A DNA stretch of 64,000 nucleotides, taken from assembly GCF_900105165.1 (NCBI RefSeq), contig NZ_LT629740.1:3906001-3970000 (forward strand), given 5' to 3'. Numbering within the stretch: position 1 is the stretch's first letter; every line of letters starts with the position of its first letter. Below, one piece after another: positions 18,921 to 27,979 of this stretch. The position numbers were made by a program, and so were the translations under genes. The notes under the pieces were generated by a model, which worked only from the letters and a program-made list of their open reading frames with translations, made no database searches and had not been told where the DNA came from. Source of the stretch: Mucilaginibacter mallensis (lineage in GTDB: Bacteria > Bacteroidota > Bacteroidia > Sphingobacteriales > Sphingobacteriaceae).

Positions 18921-19587
18921 CATAAAATCCTTTAAGAATTGGCTATCTGAGTTGAAGGTTTTCAAACCATATCAGGAACATTAACGGCCTGAATAATTGA
19001 ACCAAAATAGCATAATTCCAAGCTATTCCCGTATTATGTTTTGTAGTTAATATTTACCACTCTGGTATTAATAAAGCAACATTTATTGCAGTGTTCCTCC
19101 TGCCGGTTTATAGGGATAGTGTTCATTTTGATCTCTATAAAAAAGGCACATTTATTTTATTAAGATCAATTGAAAGCTACACAAAGTAATAAACACAGGT
19201 TATCCGGTGTTTTAAAGATTAACGGTTATAATGGTATTATTTTAGGTCAATGAGGGCAAGCTAATATTTTTTCTCACCCTTAAATATAAATGTTATAAAA
19301 ACACTAATTAACTATTACTAATTCAGATAAAACGCCTTAGTTCTATTAACGTCCGCTTCAAACCAGTTTTATGGAGCCTATTAACATTTCCGCAACAAAT
19401 AAAATAAATATAACTTATATTGTCATATTAACAATTATCTTTTTATTAAGCGATATTAGCATAAAAGAAAGGATTCAACGCTTATTGATTACATAACCAG
19501 CATAGTAAATTGTACAAAGAAGCAGATAGTTTATAGACTTACCAACATTGCGCTAACATTACAGCTAAAATGATTTTAATCGATTTG
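18921..19587. other. long divergent intergenic region between HTCS1 and the GH16 arm
   Basis: About 670 bp of AT-rich DNA with no convincing frame. It must hold the HTCS1 promoter (minus) and part of the GH16 promoter region (plus). I found no terminator-like hairpin and no PUL2-type G-run operator. Its unusual length for this compact locus may reflect lost genes. Confidence 0.5.
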
Positions 19588-19615
19588 AACGCATTTTAAA
19601 CCTATTACAGCGCAT
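19588..19615 (+). promoter_or_regulatory. candidate HTCS1 operator upstream of the GH16-GH29-GH27 arm
   Basis: AACGCAT (19588-19594) and AGCGCAT (19609-19615) are direct repeats with starts 21 bp apart, followed 12 bp later by a third AACGCAT-like copy (19621-19627). The second half-site and its AT.ACAGCGCAT context match the SusC1 element, and both stand on the strand of their gene about 95-115 bp upstream of the ATG. This suggests that both arms of PUL1 answer to one regulator. Confidence 0.6.
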
Positions 19616-19708
19616 AACTCAACGCATCTTTTCAGTTATTTGCGATGCCAATTATTGTCAAGCCTTCATGTTAGTGATAATAGTTTACCGTAATGCACAA
19701 ACCTAAAA

Positions 19709-20611
19709 ATGAATAAACTCAAATTAGTCTTTACTATAATATTATTGGTAACAGCAGTTTTCGGTCAGGCCGGCAATTCGGGGCTAAAAAGGGGGAACAG
19801 CACCCGAACCCTGATAACAGAAAAAGACACCCTGATTGATCCTCAAAGTAACGGTTACAAATTAGTATGGGCGGATGAATTCAATAAAAACGGGCCTGTG
19901 GATACCTCTGTTTGGCGTTTTGAAAAAGGATTTGTCCGTAACAAAGAATATCAATGGTATCAATCAGAGAATGTAAGATGTGAAAACGGTTATTTAATTA
20001 TTGAAGCTAAAAAGACACATTTTCCTAATCCCACGTATAACAAAGCAGATACGAACTGGAAAAGGCAAAGGGAATTTGTCGATTTCACTTCAGGTTCCAT
20101 TAATACCGCAGGAAAGAAAAGTTGGAAATACGGACGTTTTGTAATGCGCGCGCGGATAAATACAGCTATGGGGCTATGGCCGGCCTTTTGGACCTTAGGG
20201 AACCAGGGACAATGGCCAGCCAATGGAGAAATAGATATTATGGAATTTTACCGGCATTACCTGTTAGCAAATATTGCTGTTGAAGCTGAACCGCATAAAG
20301 CCTTATGGTACTCCAACAGGAAAGATATATCAACGTTTAAAGACAAGAACTGGTCTAAAAAATTTCATGTCTGGCGAATGGATTGGGATAAAGACGGGAT
20401 AGCGTTATATGTAGACGACATATTAATGAACCAGGTATATATGAAAGACTTGTATAACAGGGATAAATCAGAAACGTACCCGTTCCAACAACCTCAATAT
20501 ATACTCTTAGATCTGGCCATTGGAGGCATGCAGGGTGGTGATCCTGCTAAAACAAGCTTTCCGGCCCGGTTCGAGGTAGATTATGTTAGAGTTTATCAAA
20601 AAAGTGAATAA
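19709..20611 (+). CDS. GH16 endo-glycanase (laminarinase/beta-galactanase-like)
   Basis: 300 residues. Signal peptide 1-20. The jelly-roll GH16 fold shows LVWADEFNKNGPVDTSVWRF (52-71) and the catalytic motif GEIDIMEFY with nucleophile Glu174, Asp176 and acid/base Glu179. WPAFWTLG (157-164) lines the cleft. The C-terminus ends FEVDYVRVYQK, the usual GH16 last strand. The family cleaves internal beta-1,3 or beta-1,4 bonds in glucans, galactans or agar-type polymers. In a PUL with GH43 subfamily 24/34-like, GH51 and GH29 enzymes, an endo-beta-1,3-galactanase role is attractive but unproven. It is the first gene of the plus-strand arm, 51 bp before the GH29 gene. Confidence 0.9.
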   Translation: MNKLKLVFTIILLVTAVFGQAGNSGLKRGNSTRTLITEKDTLIDPQSNGYKLVWADEFNKNGPVDTSVWRFEKGFVRNKEYQWYQSENVRCENGYLIIEAKKTHFPNPTYNKADTNWKRQREFVDFTSGSINTAGKKSWKYGRFVMRARINTAMGLWPAFWTLGNQGQWPANGEIDIMEFYRHYLLANIAVEAEPHKALWYSNRKDISTFKDKNWSKKFHVWRMDWDKDGIALYVDDILMNQVYMKDLYNRDKSETYPFQQPQYILLDLAIGGMQGGDPAKTSFPARFEVDYVRVYQKSE

Positions 20612-20662
20612 GAATCATTGCTAATGCAATATTTAAAGTAAGTCATCCATCAACATTAATAC

Positions 20663-22078
20663 ATGAAAATTAAGCTATCGCTCCCTAATCTCATACTCAC
20701 TCTTTTTCTGACGACCGTTGCAATCACTGGAAAAAGCCAGTCCATTGTATTAGCTAAACCATCTACCGACCAACTGGCTTTTCAAAATATGGAGATGGGT
20801 GTTTTTATACACTTCAGCATCGACACTTATGCGGCACCCGGATCAATCCAGGGAAGTACGCCGGCCTTCGCATTTAACCCTACCCATTTGAACGCCGACC
20901 AATGGGTGCTTGCCGCAAAAGCTATGGGTGCGAAATATGTAGTCCTTACCGCGCGACATGAACAAGGCTTTTGTTTATGGCCTACCACAACAACTGATTA
21001 TAGCGTAAAATCAAGCCCTTATAAAAATGGACATGGCGACATTGTCAAGGAGTTCGTAACCGCCTGCAGAAAGTATGGCCTGAAAGTAGGCCTGTACACG
21101 CCGCCCTGGATCGACTCGCATTGGGAATCGATTCATACCGGTTATAAAGGTGGTGAAACTGCCAATATTGATAAATTAAACGATCCTGAAGTATACAAGT
21201 TGGCTTTAAAAAAGGAGAAAGAACAGATTAAAGAACTGATGACCAATTACGGGCCATTGGTTTTTATTTGGGACGATCATTTTGGCCGCTCCGATGTGTT
21301 GGACTCAATTCCACATGGCGGCAAGTTCAGAGAGTTCTATAAGACGGTAACCAGTTATGCCCACAGTTTACAGCCACATTGTTTGTTATTGGGACGGGAT
21401 GTGGAACATGTTGGCAATGAAAACGGGCATGCGGGTTATCCCTTGTGGAACGCCCTGAATACAATAGATGGCACTATATACACCGTAAGCCAAACCTATA
21501 AATGGGATCACACAAATACGGGTGATCCGTTGGGCAAGTTATATCGTCCGCAAATTGCACCCACAACCAATGCATTCAGTACCGGGGGGTGGATGTGGCA
21601 TGGCCCGCGTAAACCCCAGCCTCTTGAAATACGGATGAAGGCTTATTATGAAACTGTAGGACGTGGATCCAGTATAATTATCAATTTAACGCCCGACCGT
21701 TCCGGACTAATTCCGGCAGATCTTGTCACCGCAGCTAAGGAAACCGGGGATGAGATCAAACGACGGTTCAGTCACCCGGTTGCCAGCTCGATGTCTAAAG
21801 CATCTGTACAAACAATTAATTTTGTTAGTTCAAAAACTTTCAATCATGTCATTACTATGGAAGACTTGCATAACGGCCAGAAAATTTCAAATTATGTCAT
21901 CGAAGCAAAAATAAATGGCCAATGGAATCAAATTGTTAAGGGTGAAACCATTGGGCATAAGCGAATAGACCAATTTCCGGCAGTAACAGCTACCGCCTTA
22001 CGTTTCAAAGCTACCGGTGTCGTGTCAAAGCCTGCAGTTATGCGGAGTATCGCTATATTTAACGTATCCGGTATTTAA
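20663..22078 (+). CDS. divergent GH29 alpha-L-fucosidase family protein
   Basis: 471 residues, signal peptide to about residue 25. GH29 elements: NMEMGVFIHFSIDTYA (42-57), LNADQWVLAAKAMGAKYVVL (76-95), VTACRKYGLKVGLYTPP (132-148) and the nucleophile motif VFIWDDHFG with Asp205. In place of the usual KHHDGF it has ARHEQGFCLW (97-106), which alters a substrate-contacting His-Asp pair and suggests a specificity unlike the first GH29 (5119-6483). A C-terminal discoidin-like beta domain begins near 375. It is co-transcribed with GH16 and probably periplasmic. It could act on fucose or on another 6-deoxy sugar or galactose-related residue. Confidence 0.82.
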   Translation: MKIKLSLPNLILTLFLTTVAITGKSQSIVLAKPSTDQLAFQNMEMGVFIHFSIDTYAAPGSIQGSTPAFAFNPTHLNADQWVLAAKAMGAKYVVLTARHEQGFCLWPTTTTDYSVKSSPYKNGHGDIVKEFVTACRKYGLKVGLYTPPWIDSHWESIHTGYKGGETANIDKLNDPEVYKLALKKEKEQIKELMTNYGPLVFIWDDHFGRSDVLDSIPHGGKFREFYKTVTSYAHSLQPHCLLLGRDVEHVGNENGHAGYPLWNALNTIDGTIYTVSQTYKWDHTNTGDPLGKLYRPQIAPTTNAFSTGGWMWHGPRKPQPLEIRMKAYYETVGRGSSIIINLTPDRSGLIPADLVTAAKETGDEIKRRFSHPVASSMSKASVQTINFVSSKTFNHVITMEDLHNGQKISNYVIEAKINGQWNQIVKGETIGHKRIDQFPAVTATALRFKATGVVSKPAVMRSIAIFNVSGI

Positions 22079-22185
22079 ATGCAAAAAGCCGGGCCTCAAA
22101 AACTGAACACCAGTTTAAGAGTGTCATTTAATATTCAATAAATTTATGGTAACTTTTCGGATCAGATTACCCCGAAAATCGAAAT

Positions 22186-23400
22186 ATGAAAACAATATTA
22201 TTACTGTTACTAACTATTGGTTTTTTTTCTCCTTTTACAACCGCTGCAGGGCAAAATCCGGATATGATAAAGAACGGACTTGCATTAACACCACCAATGG
22301 GCTGGAGCAGTTGGAACACATTTAAAAAAAATCCGACCGAGGCTGTAATTAAGCAAACTGCCGATGCTATGGTGGCCACTGGGTTAAAAGATGCCGGGTA
22401 TTTATATGTAAATGTAGATGATTTTTGGAGCACTGGCAGAGATGCAAATGGCAAGATCATTGTTGATAATGCAAAGTTCCCCGGTGGAATGAAAGCTTTG
22501 GCAGATTACATCCATAGTAAAGGATTAAAAGCAGGTATTTATACGAACATAGGTTCAAAGGCTAATTACCCTACGCTTGCTAGCGGGGGGTATTACCAGC
22601 AGGATATGGATACGTTTGCCGAATGGGGCTATGATTATGTTAAGGTAGATGTGAATTTTGCGCCAATGCGTACAGCAGTAGCCTATAAAAAAGAATTTAC
22701 AGCCGTTGCTAAAGCTATATTAAACACTGGCAGGCCAATGATATTTAGTATATGTAACCAGGGAGGTAGAGATTATCAAAACTGGGCTCCTTATATAGGG
22801 AATAGCTGGCGGGTTGGCCCTGATATAGATCATACGCCAAAAGAAAAAAGTCAATGGGATGGCGTAATTTATGAATTGAATTTATCTGCTGCATACCCGG
22901 AAATAGCCGGGCCCGGCCATTGGAATGACGCTGATATGATGTTAATTGGTGTTGGAAGTGATAATGGAAGATTGGCCGTAATGAATCCTGAAGAAATGAG
23001 AAGCCATTTTTCCATGTGGTGCATGATCGCATCACCATTAATGCTGGGAAATGATTTGCGGTCTGTATCTAAGGAGGTGCTTTCCATATTAACAAATAAG
23101 GAGGCAATTGCTATTAGCCAAGATAGCTTAGGTATACAGGGTACTTTGGCCTATGAACAAGCTCCGGGGTTACAGGTATGGACTAAGAAATTAAAATCTG
23201 TATCAGGTAAAAAATATGCTGTTGCTTTATTTAATAAATCAGAAAATCCGGCCAGAATTACATTGGATTTTAACAGGCTGAAATTAAATGGCCGTCATAA
23301 AATCAGGGATGTTTGGTCGCACAAAAACTTAGGATATTTTTCAAACAATTATGCATGTGATGTGCCTTCTCACGGAGTAAAGCTATTGCTGATAGAATAA
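22186..23400 (+). CDS. GH27 alpha-galactosidase / beta-L-arabinopyranosidase family enzyme
   Basis: 404 residues. Signal peptide to about residue 22. Melibiase signature LALTPPMGWSSWNTF (32-46), DDFW (78-81), nucleophile Asp155 in YDYVKVDVNF and acid/base candidate Asp213 in WRVGPDIDHT. Then GPGHWNDADMMLIG and a C-terminal beta-sandwich. The family hydrolyses alpha-D-galactosides and, in some members, beta-L-arabinopyranosides of arabinogalactan; sequence alone does not separate them. It is the last gene of the plus-strand arm, 107 bp after GH29, and convergent with the PUL2 esterase at 23467. Confidence 0.9.
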   Translation: MKTILLLLLTIGFFSPFTTAAGQNPDMIKNGLALTPPMGWSSWNTFKKNPTEAVIKQTADAMVATGLKDAGYLYVNVDDFWSTGRDANGKIIVDNAKFPGGMKALADYIHSKGLKAGIYTNIGSKANYPTLASGGYYQQDMDTFAEWGYDYVKVDVNFAPMRTAVAYKKEFTAVAKAILNTGRPMIFSICNQGGRDYQNWAPYIGNSWRVGPDIDHTPKEKSQWDGVIYELNLSAAYPEIAGPGHWNDADMMLIGVGSDNGRLAVMNPEEMRSHFSMWCMIASPLMLGNDLRSVSKEVLSILTNKEAIAISQDSLGIQGTLAYEQAPGLQVWTKKLKSVSGKKYAVALFNKSENPARITLDFNRLKLNGRHKIRDVWSHKNLGYFSNNYACDVPSHGVKLLLIE

Positions 23401-23466
23401 GTATTTGCAAAAAGCAATCAGGAAGTATCGTACCCGTGCGGCCATTAGTGAAAACTTTCGCTACAC

Positions 23467-25122
23467 TTACCGATAAATGTTGAAAGTTTGCTCCACAGGG
23501 GCGGCCGACTGAAACAATTCGTCAGTCACACGTCCCCATTGGTAAGCAACCACTGTCACTTTTACCGGATATTTACTTTCAACAGGAACCGGGGTAATGA
23601 TAAGGTGATTATTTTCAACATATGCAGGTCCTGCTACAACATAATACGAGACTGGTAAGCCACTGTTTGACACAGCCTGTAAAGACACGGAGGTCGTCGT
23701 TTTTTTCAGGTCCGGTATTTTGGCAAACTTGATTTCCTGCGGTTTTCCGGCAGTTAATTTTGCAGGAATACGGATCATGCCGGGTTGTACAGCATGGCGG
23801 TATTCACTATCCTCAACCTGCGTTTCCTGTATCCATAATTCGCCGCCCATTCCGGCACGGTCAAATTGCAACCTAAATGAATTAGGACCTGTTTGAATAG
23901 CGGGACCGGTAATTACCCGGAATGTAATAGCACCTGATGAATGCCCCAACGTTTCTCCGGCTCCGATAAGCTCAGGAGGTAATTGCGGCAAAAACCCGCC
24001 CTGAAGATGAAATGATACCCCATCTGCATCGGGTTCAAACTTCAATACCGCGTAACCTAATTTAGCTACCGGCACCAATTGCCCATCCTGTATAAATGTG
24101 GGCATTTGTTTTTTTCTTTTAATGCGGTCTCCCTCAAAATCAACAGCAGCTGTGGCTGTTTCCTTATCAAAAAACCAGTAGCCTTCATTTACCGGGCCTT
24201 TAAACAGCGCGTATGGAGCAAGGGCATATTTATATTTATCCTTATCCATCCCGCCATTGCCTGTTAACCAGCCGGAAGTTTTGGTAATCGGTTTTAGTGT
24301 GCTTTGCCCCTGATCCGGTAAACGGTATCGACAGGCTTTACGGATATATAAAGCGACAAATTGTGTCAGATGCGGAGACCAGTCGAAATGTCCGCCACCG
24401 GGGTCTGTTACTACCCCGACCAGGTTATCAGGGTTTTGTGATCGTAGCGCCAGTGCAGCTTTGTGTACTATGGGCCAATAAAAATCACGGTCGCCCGGCT
24501 TTGTTGCGGGATCTGGCACCCGGTACTGCGGCCATTCGGTAGTTTCCCCCACAATATAACAAAAAGGAATATTGCTAAACCTGAGTGAATCGGGCGGCGG
24601 AATGGTTTTGATGGGAATGACCGCGATTGTACGATCAGGAAAGGCATTAGCGAACGTCCAGGCAAACTGCCCGTTCGCCGAATGCCCCATAGCAATTACC
24701 GGGGCTTTTTTTAACTCTGCATAGCCGGATTCATCGGCCAGTTCATCCATCATCTGCTGAAATATAATTTCCATGCCCGGCTTCATATCGGCAGTGAATG
24801 ATTTATCGCCATTATTTGCCGGACCTATCCAGATGATCGCCAAGCCTATATCGGCAGCTGTATGCCTTATCAGCGAATCTTCCAGCCATTGGCGCTCAAG
24901 CAGGTTTGAAAGTGAAACCAGCGCTCCTTTAACTTTACTACAATGGGGAGGTATCCACAGATAAACATTCCGCCCTCCGGCTTTTACCATGTATTGATAA
25001 ACATGATCCGCAGGTTGATAAAACGGATATGGATTTGTTGACGTCCGGGCCTGGCCCATTACAAATGTGCTCAGCCCTATCAGTAAGCTAACTATAAAAA
25101 TTAAGGTAAGGTGCTTTTTCAT
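23467..25122 (-). CDS. secreted alpha/beta-hydrolase, putative carbohydrate esterase (paralogue 1 of 3)
   Basis: 551 residues from the ATG at 25122, which gives a clean signal peptide (MKKHLTLIFIVSLLIGLSTF) and an AGGA just upstream. The longer frame to 25251 would overlap the GH43 gene. Nucleophile elbow GHSANGQ (Ser148), a likely catalytic His in GGGHFDWS, then a long all-beta region and a conserved tail YPVKVTVVAYQWG. The same architecture recurs at 34787-36412 and 38531-40189. With PL38 and GH88 neighbours, removal of methyl or acetyl esters from uronic acids is the likely job, as for pectin-type methylesterases of Bacteroides. Last gene of the long PUL2 operon. Confidence 0.72.
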   Translation of the reverse strand: MKKHLTLIFIVSLLIGLSTFVMGQARTSTNPYPFYQPADHVYQYMVKAGGRNVYLWIPPHCSKVKGALVSLSNLLERQWLEDSLIRHTAADIGLAIIWIGPANNGDKSFTADMKPGMEIIFQQMMDELADESGYAELKKAPVIAMGHSANGQFAWTFANAFPDRTIAVIPIKTIPPPDSLRFSNIPFCYIVGETTEWPQYRVPDPATKPGDRDFYWPIVHKAALALRSQNPDNLVGVVTDPGGGHFDWSPHLTQFVALYIRKACRYRLPDQGQSTLKPITKTSGWLTGNGGMDKDKYKYALAPYALFKGPVNEGYWFFDKETATAAVDFEGDRIKRKKQMPTFIQDGQLVPVAKLGYAVLKFEPDADGVSFHLQGGFLPQLPPELIGAGETLGHSSGAITFRVITGPAIQTGPNSFRLQFDRAGMGGELWIQETQVEDSEYRHAVQPGMIRIPAKLTAGKPQEIKFAKIPDLKKTTTSVSLQAVSNSGLPVSYYVVAGPAYVENNHLIITPVPVESKYPVKVTVVAYQWGRVTDELFQSAAPVEQTFNIYR

Positions 25123-25186
25123 TCCTCGCTTTTTTCTTTTATTAAAAGTTAGTTGTATAACAATTTCGGTTTGTCTGGCTACCTCA

Positions 25187-26845
25187 TTAATCATGGTTGA
25201 TATTTTGCACCCTGAACCAGTCAAAATCTGCATAGCCACCGATACGGACATCCGGGCTGCTTACACAAAACATGCCTACTTTGGCACCGATCCATTTATC
25301 AGGCTGCGCATAAAACTCGCTGCCTATGGGCTTAAAGCTCTTGCCGTCCTCACTGTAGCTGAAATGACAGACTGCGCCGGGCCCTTTTACGGCTACACGC
25401 AAATAGACCTCTGCACCGTTAATTCTTTTTTCTTCCACCACATCTTCGGTAGTTCCATCGGCCGCTTTTTTGCATATCACCTGGCTAACCTTATAGCCTT
25501 TATCGTCCTTTGATATGGATAGGTAAGCATAGTCGTTACCCATCATGAGTAAACCTGCCTTTTTACTTTGCCATACTTCCCATTCTATTTTTAAATTAAC
25601 CTTTGTAGTTGCCGTAAAATCGGGGGCAGGTAACTTTTGAAGCAACAGGTTTGGCACGTTCCATAAATTAGGACTGTCTTTCTCGTATGGAAATGCAAAC
25701 AGCCTCAAATGCCCACTGGCCGGTATCTCCGCGGCCCATTGCACTTTTGGGTTAGCTTGCCACTGCCATTGCAGGCCTGGCTGGCTATCATTAAATTCAT
25801 CACTCTCTGCAGGGGTATTTATAGAATAAGTTTTACCTACATCCGGTTTTTTGTAAACAGCTACGGGTTCGCCTTTACCATCACCATCCGGATCATTGCC
25901 AATAACGGGCCAGTTATTCACCCATTTCATGGGCTCTAAATGCACCACACGGCCATAAGGGCCTTTATCCTGAAAGTGCAGAAACCATGATTCACCGGTT
26001 TGCGTTTCAACCCATGCGCCCTGGTGCGGCCCGTTGATATTTGTTTTGCCCTGATCCATCACCACCCTGGCTTCATACGGGCCATATATTTCCTTTGAAC
26101 GCAGGGCCAGCTGCCAACCGGCACTAACACCACCCGCCGGAGAAAAAATATAATAATAGCCATTGCGCTTATACAATTTAGGGCCTTCAATGGTAGGGTT
26201 AGCATCGTGCCCATCGTAAACATTTCTGCCTTCATCTGTAACCTTTGTGCCCTCGATGTTCATAGTAAAAAGTGTGATCAGGCTGTTTACGAATGCGCGG
26301 CTGGCAGCCCAGGCTACTGCCAGGTAAGCCTTCCCATTATCATCCCAAAATGGTGCGGGATCGATAATACCTTTACCGGGCAATACCAATATGGGCTTTG
26401 ACCACTCGCCCGCCACATCCTTTGTTTTGATCATATAGATACCATAGTCCGGGTCGGGATAATAAATATAAAACTCGTTATTATGATACCGGATGCAAGG
26501 TGCCCAAACTCCTTTACCATGCTGAGGAATATCATAGAGCGTAGCAGGCTCCTGCTTTTTTAAAGCATAATTAATGACCGCCCAGTTAACCAAATCCTTA
26601 GAATGCAAAACAGGCAATCCCGGCATACAATTAAAACTGGAGGATACCAGGTAATAATCGTCTCCTACCCTTATGGCATCAGGGTCGGAATAATCGGCAT
26701 TCAAAACCGGATTTTTATAGGTCCCGTTGCCATTATCCGCCACCCATACATCGGACACCTTTCGCGCCTGTGCGGTGAGACCAAACGGCAATAACAGCAG
26801 GAAAAAAGCAATGACCACATACCGCCCGGTCGTTAAATAATTCAT
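25187..26845 (-). CDS. GH43 beta-xylosidase/alpha-L-arabinofuranosidase with C-terminal beta-sandwich
   Basis: 552 residues from the ATG at 26845 (AAAGAG about 8 bases upstream; in-frame ATGs exist at 26851 and 26869, and the frame opens at 26899). Signal peptide to about residue 27. The propeller has all three GH43 acids: base Asp54 in NADYSDPDAIRVGDDYYLVS, the pKa-tuning Asp in KGIIDPAPFWDDNGKAYLA, and acid Glu in PTIEGPKLYKRNGYYYIF. The C-terminal beta-sandwich (about 330-550) is of the GH43_C2/DUF1349 type. Unlike the two HGGG-type GH43 proteins of this window, this one is a canonical active GH43. It starts 55 bp after the serine-hydrolase gene in the same operon. Confidence 0.87.
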   Translation of the reverse strand: MNYLTTGRYVVIAFFLLLLPFGLTAQARKVSDVWVADNGNGTYKNPVLNADYSDPDAIRVGDDYYLVSSSFNCMPGLPVLHSKDLVNWAVINYALKKQEPATLYDIPQHGKGVWAPCIRYHNNEFYIYYPDPDYGIYMIKTKDVAGEWSKPILVLPGKGIIDPAPFWDDNGKAYLAVAWAASRAFVNSLITLFTMNIEGTKVTDEGRNVYDGHDANPTIEGPKLYKRNGYYYIFSPAGGVSAGWQLALRSKEIYGPYEARVVMDQGKTNINGPHQGAWVETQTGESWFLHFQDKGPYGRVVHLEPMKWVNNWPVIGNDPDGDGKGEPVAVYKKPDVGKTYSINTPAESDEFNDSQPGLQWQWQANPKVQWAAEIPASGHLRLFAFPYEKDSPNLWNVPNLLLQKLPAPDFTATTKVNLKIEWEVWQSKKAGLLMMGNDYAYLSISKDDKGYKVSQVICKKAADGTTEDVVEEKRINGAEVYLRVAVKGPGAVCHFSYSEDGKSFKPIGSEFYAQPDKWIGAKVGMFCVSSPDVRIGGYADFDWFRVQNINHD

Positions 26846-26899
26846 GATCATATCTCTTTTAACAGCCATCACTTTAATGTATCGGGCATTATTCCCCAT

Positions 26900-27979
26900 T
26901 TATTTTTTTTCAATTATGTTCCTAACCAGCACAGGCAGTACAGGACTGCTCAAAAAAGGGTTGAAGCCGTTTTTCATCATGTCCACCCGCGCCAGGAAAA
27001 AGCCGTAAACATGGTGCTGCTTGTCTATCCACGGATAAGCACCAGCCCAGCTGGGGCTACTGATCAGCACCGCATTTCCTGCACTGTCAATCTCTTCACG
27101 CCATTCCCCTAAGCCGTAAATATCTGTACGATGGGTTTTTCGGACTTTCTCTACAAACTCACCGGGGTTTACTTTGGCATCTTTTACCTGGTCGGCCTGC
27201 ATTTCCCTGATGGCTTTTGCAGACAGGATGCGCCTGCCGTTGAATACACCATCGTTACTGATCATATTTAGGAAATTAGCATAATCCTGTAAACTGCTCC
27301 GGGCACCGCCGCCTAACATTGGGCTTTGACCTCCCACATCGCTCACAGGTGTAAAATGGGTGAGGCTCATGTTTAAAGGCCGGGCAATTTTTTCCTGGAA
27401 TATGGTTTCCCAATCCTTGCCAGTTGCCAGTTCGGCCATGCGACCGGCTACCTGCATGGCAAGGCCGCCATATTTAAATTTTGTGCCGGGCAGAGTATCA
27501 GCTGGCAAGGGGATGATATGATCTACGGATTCTTTTAGCGTTTGATAGTTATCTGTAGGGTTGCCTTTAGGCTGATAATCAGGATAACCGGCCGTATGCG
27601 ATAGCAATTGCCGCAAGGTGGCATCGCCTTTGCTGCCGCTAATTTCGGGGATCCATTTTTTTACCGGATCATCCCATGATAGCTTGCCTTCGTCAACCAC
27701 TGCGGCAATAGTAGCGGCGGCCAGCCATTTTCCGGCTGAAGCGATATAGGCTATTGTTTCGGGCGTATAGTTACCGAAGTATTTTTGATGGATCAGCTGG
27801 TTGTTTTCGACTATGATAATAGATGCACCTTTGTAGTAACCACTATCAACCCAGGCTGATATTTTATTATCCAAAGCAGAAAAATCATAGCCTTTTTTTA
27901 CCGCTTGCTGTGCCCTGCCTTTCGGCATTGCAAAAATGAAGCTGACAGCCAGCAGAAAACCTGTAACCCTCAACCTCAT
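26900..27979 (-). CDS. serine hydrolase of the class C beta-lactamase fold
   Basis: 359 residues. Signal peptide ends GRAQQ (about 25). The S-x-x-K catalytic motif is SAGK (Ser81, Lys84) in YIASAGKWLAAATIAA; a YGG motif (KYGGLAMQVAG) takes the place of the Y-x-N box. Its start overlaps the permease stop by one base (TGATG), so translation is coupled. Inside a polysaccharide operon this fold more often acts as an esterase on acylated sugars than as an antibiotic-resistance enzyme. The true substrate is unknown. Confidence 0.82.
   Translation of the reverse strand: MRLRVTGFLLAVSFIFAMPKGRAQQAVKKGYDFSALDNKISAWVDSGYYKGASIIIVENNQLIHQKYFGNYTPETIAYIASAGKWLAAATIAAVVDEGKLSWDDPVKKWIPEISGSKGDATLRQLLSHTAGYPDYQPKGNPTDNYQTLKESVDHIIPLPADTLPGTKFKYGGLAMQVAGRMAELATGKDWETIFQEKIARPLNMSLTHFTPVSDVGGQSPMLGGGARSSLQDYANFLNMISNDGVFNGRRILSAKAIREMQADQVKDAKVNPGEFVEKVRKTHRTDIYGLGEWREEIDSAGNAVLISSPSWAGAYPWIDKQHHVYGFFLARVDMMKNGFNPFLSSPVLPVLVRNIIEKK

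Noticed and set aside
18921..18965. TTG-started 15-codon extension of HTCS1
   Set aside because: The ATG at 18920 has an AAAGGA at proper distance and directly precedes the signal/anchor segment.
25123..25251. 43-codon extension of esterase paralogue 1
   Set aside because: It overlaps the end of the GH43 gene and the signal peptide begins at the internal ATG with an AGGA upstream.
26900..27979. Antibiotic-resistance beta-lactamase
   Set aside because: The S-x-x-K fold is present, but the operon context and the YGG box favour a PUL-associated hydrolase; no resistance role can be supported.
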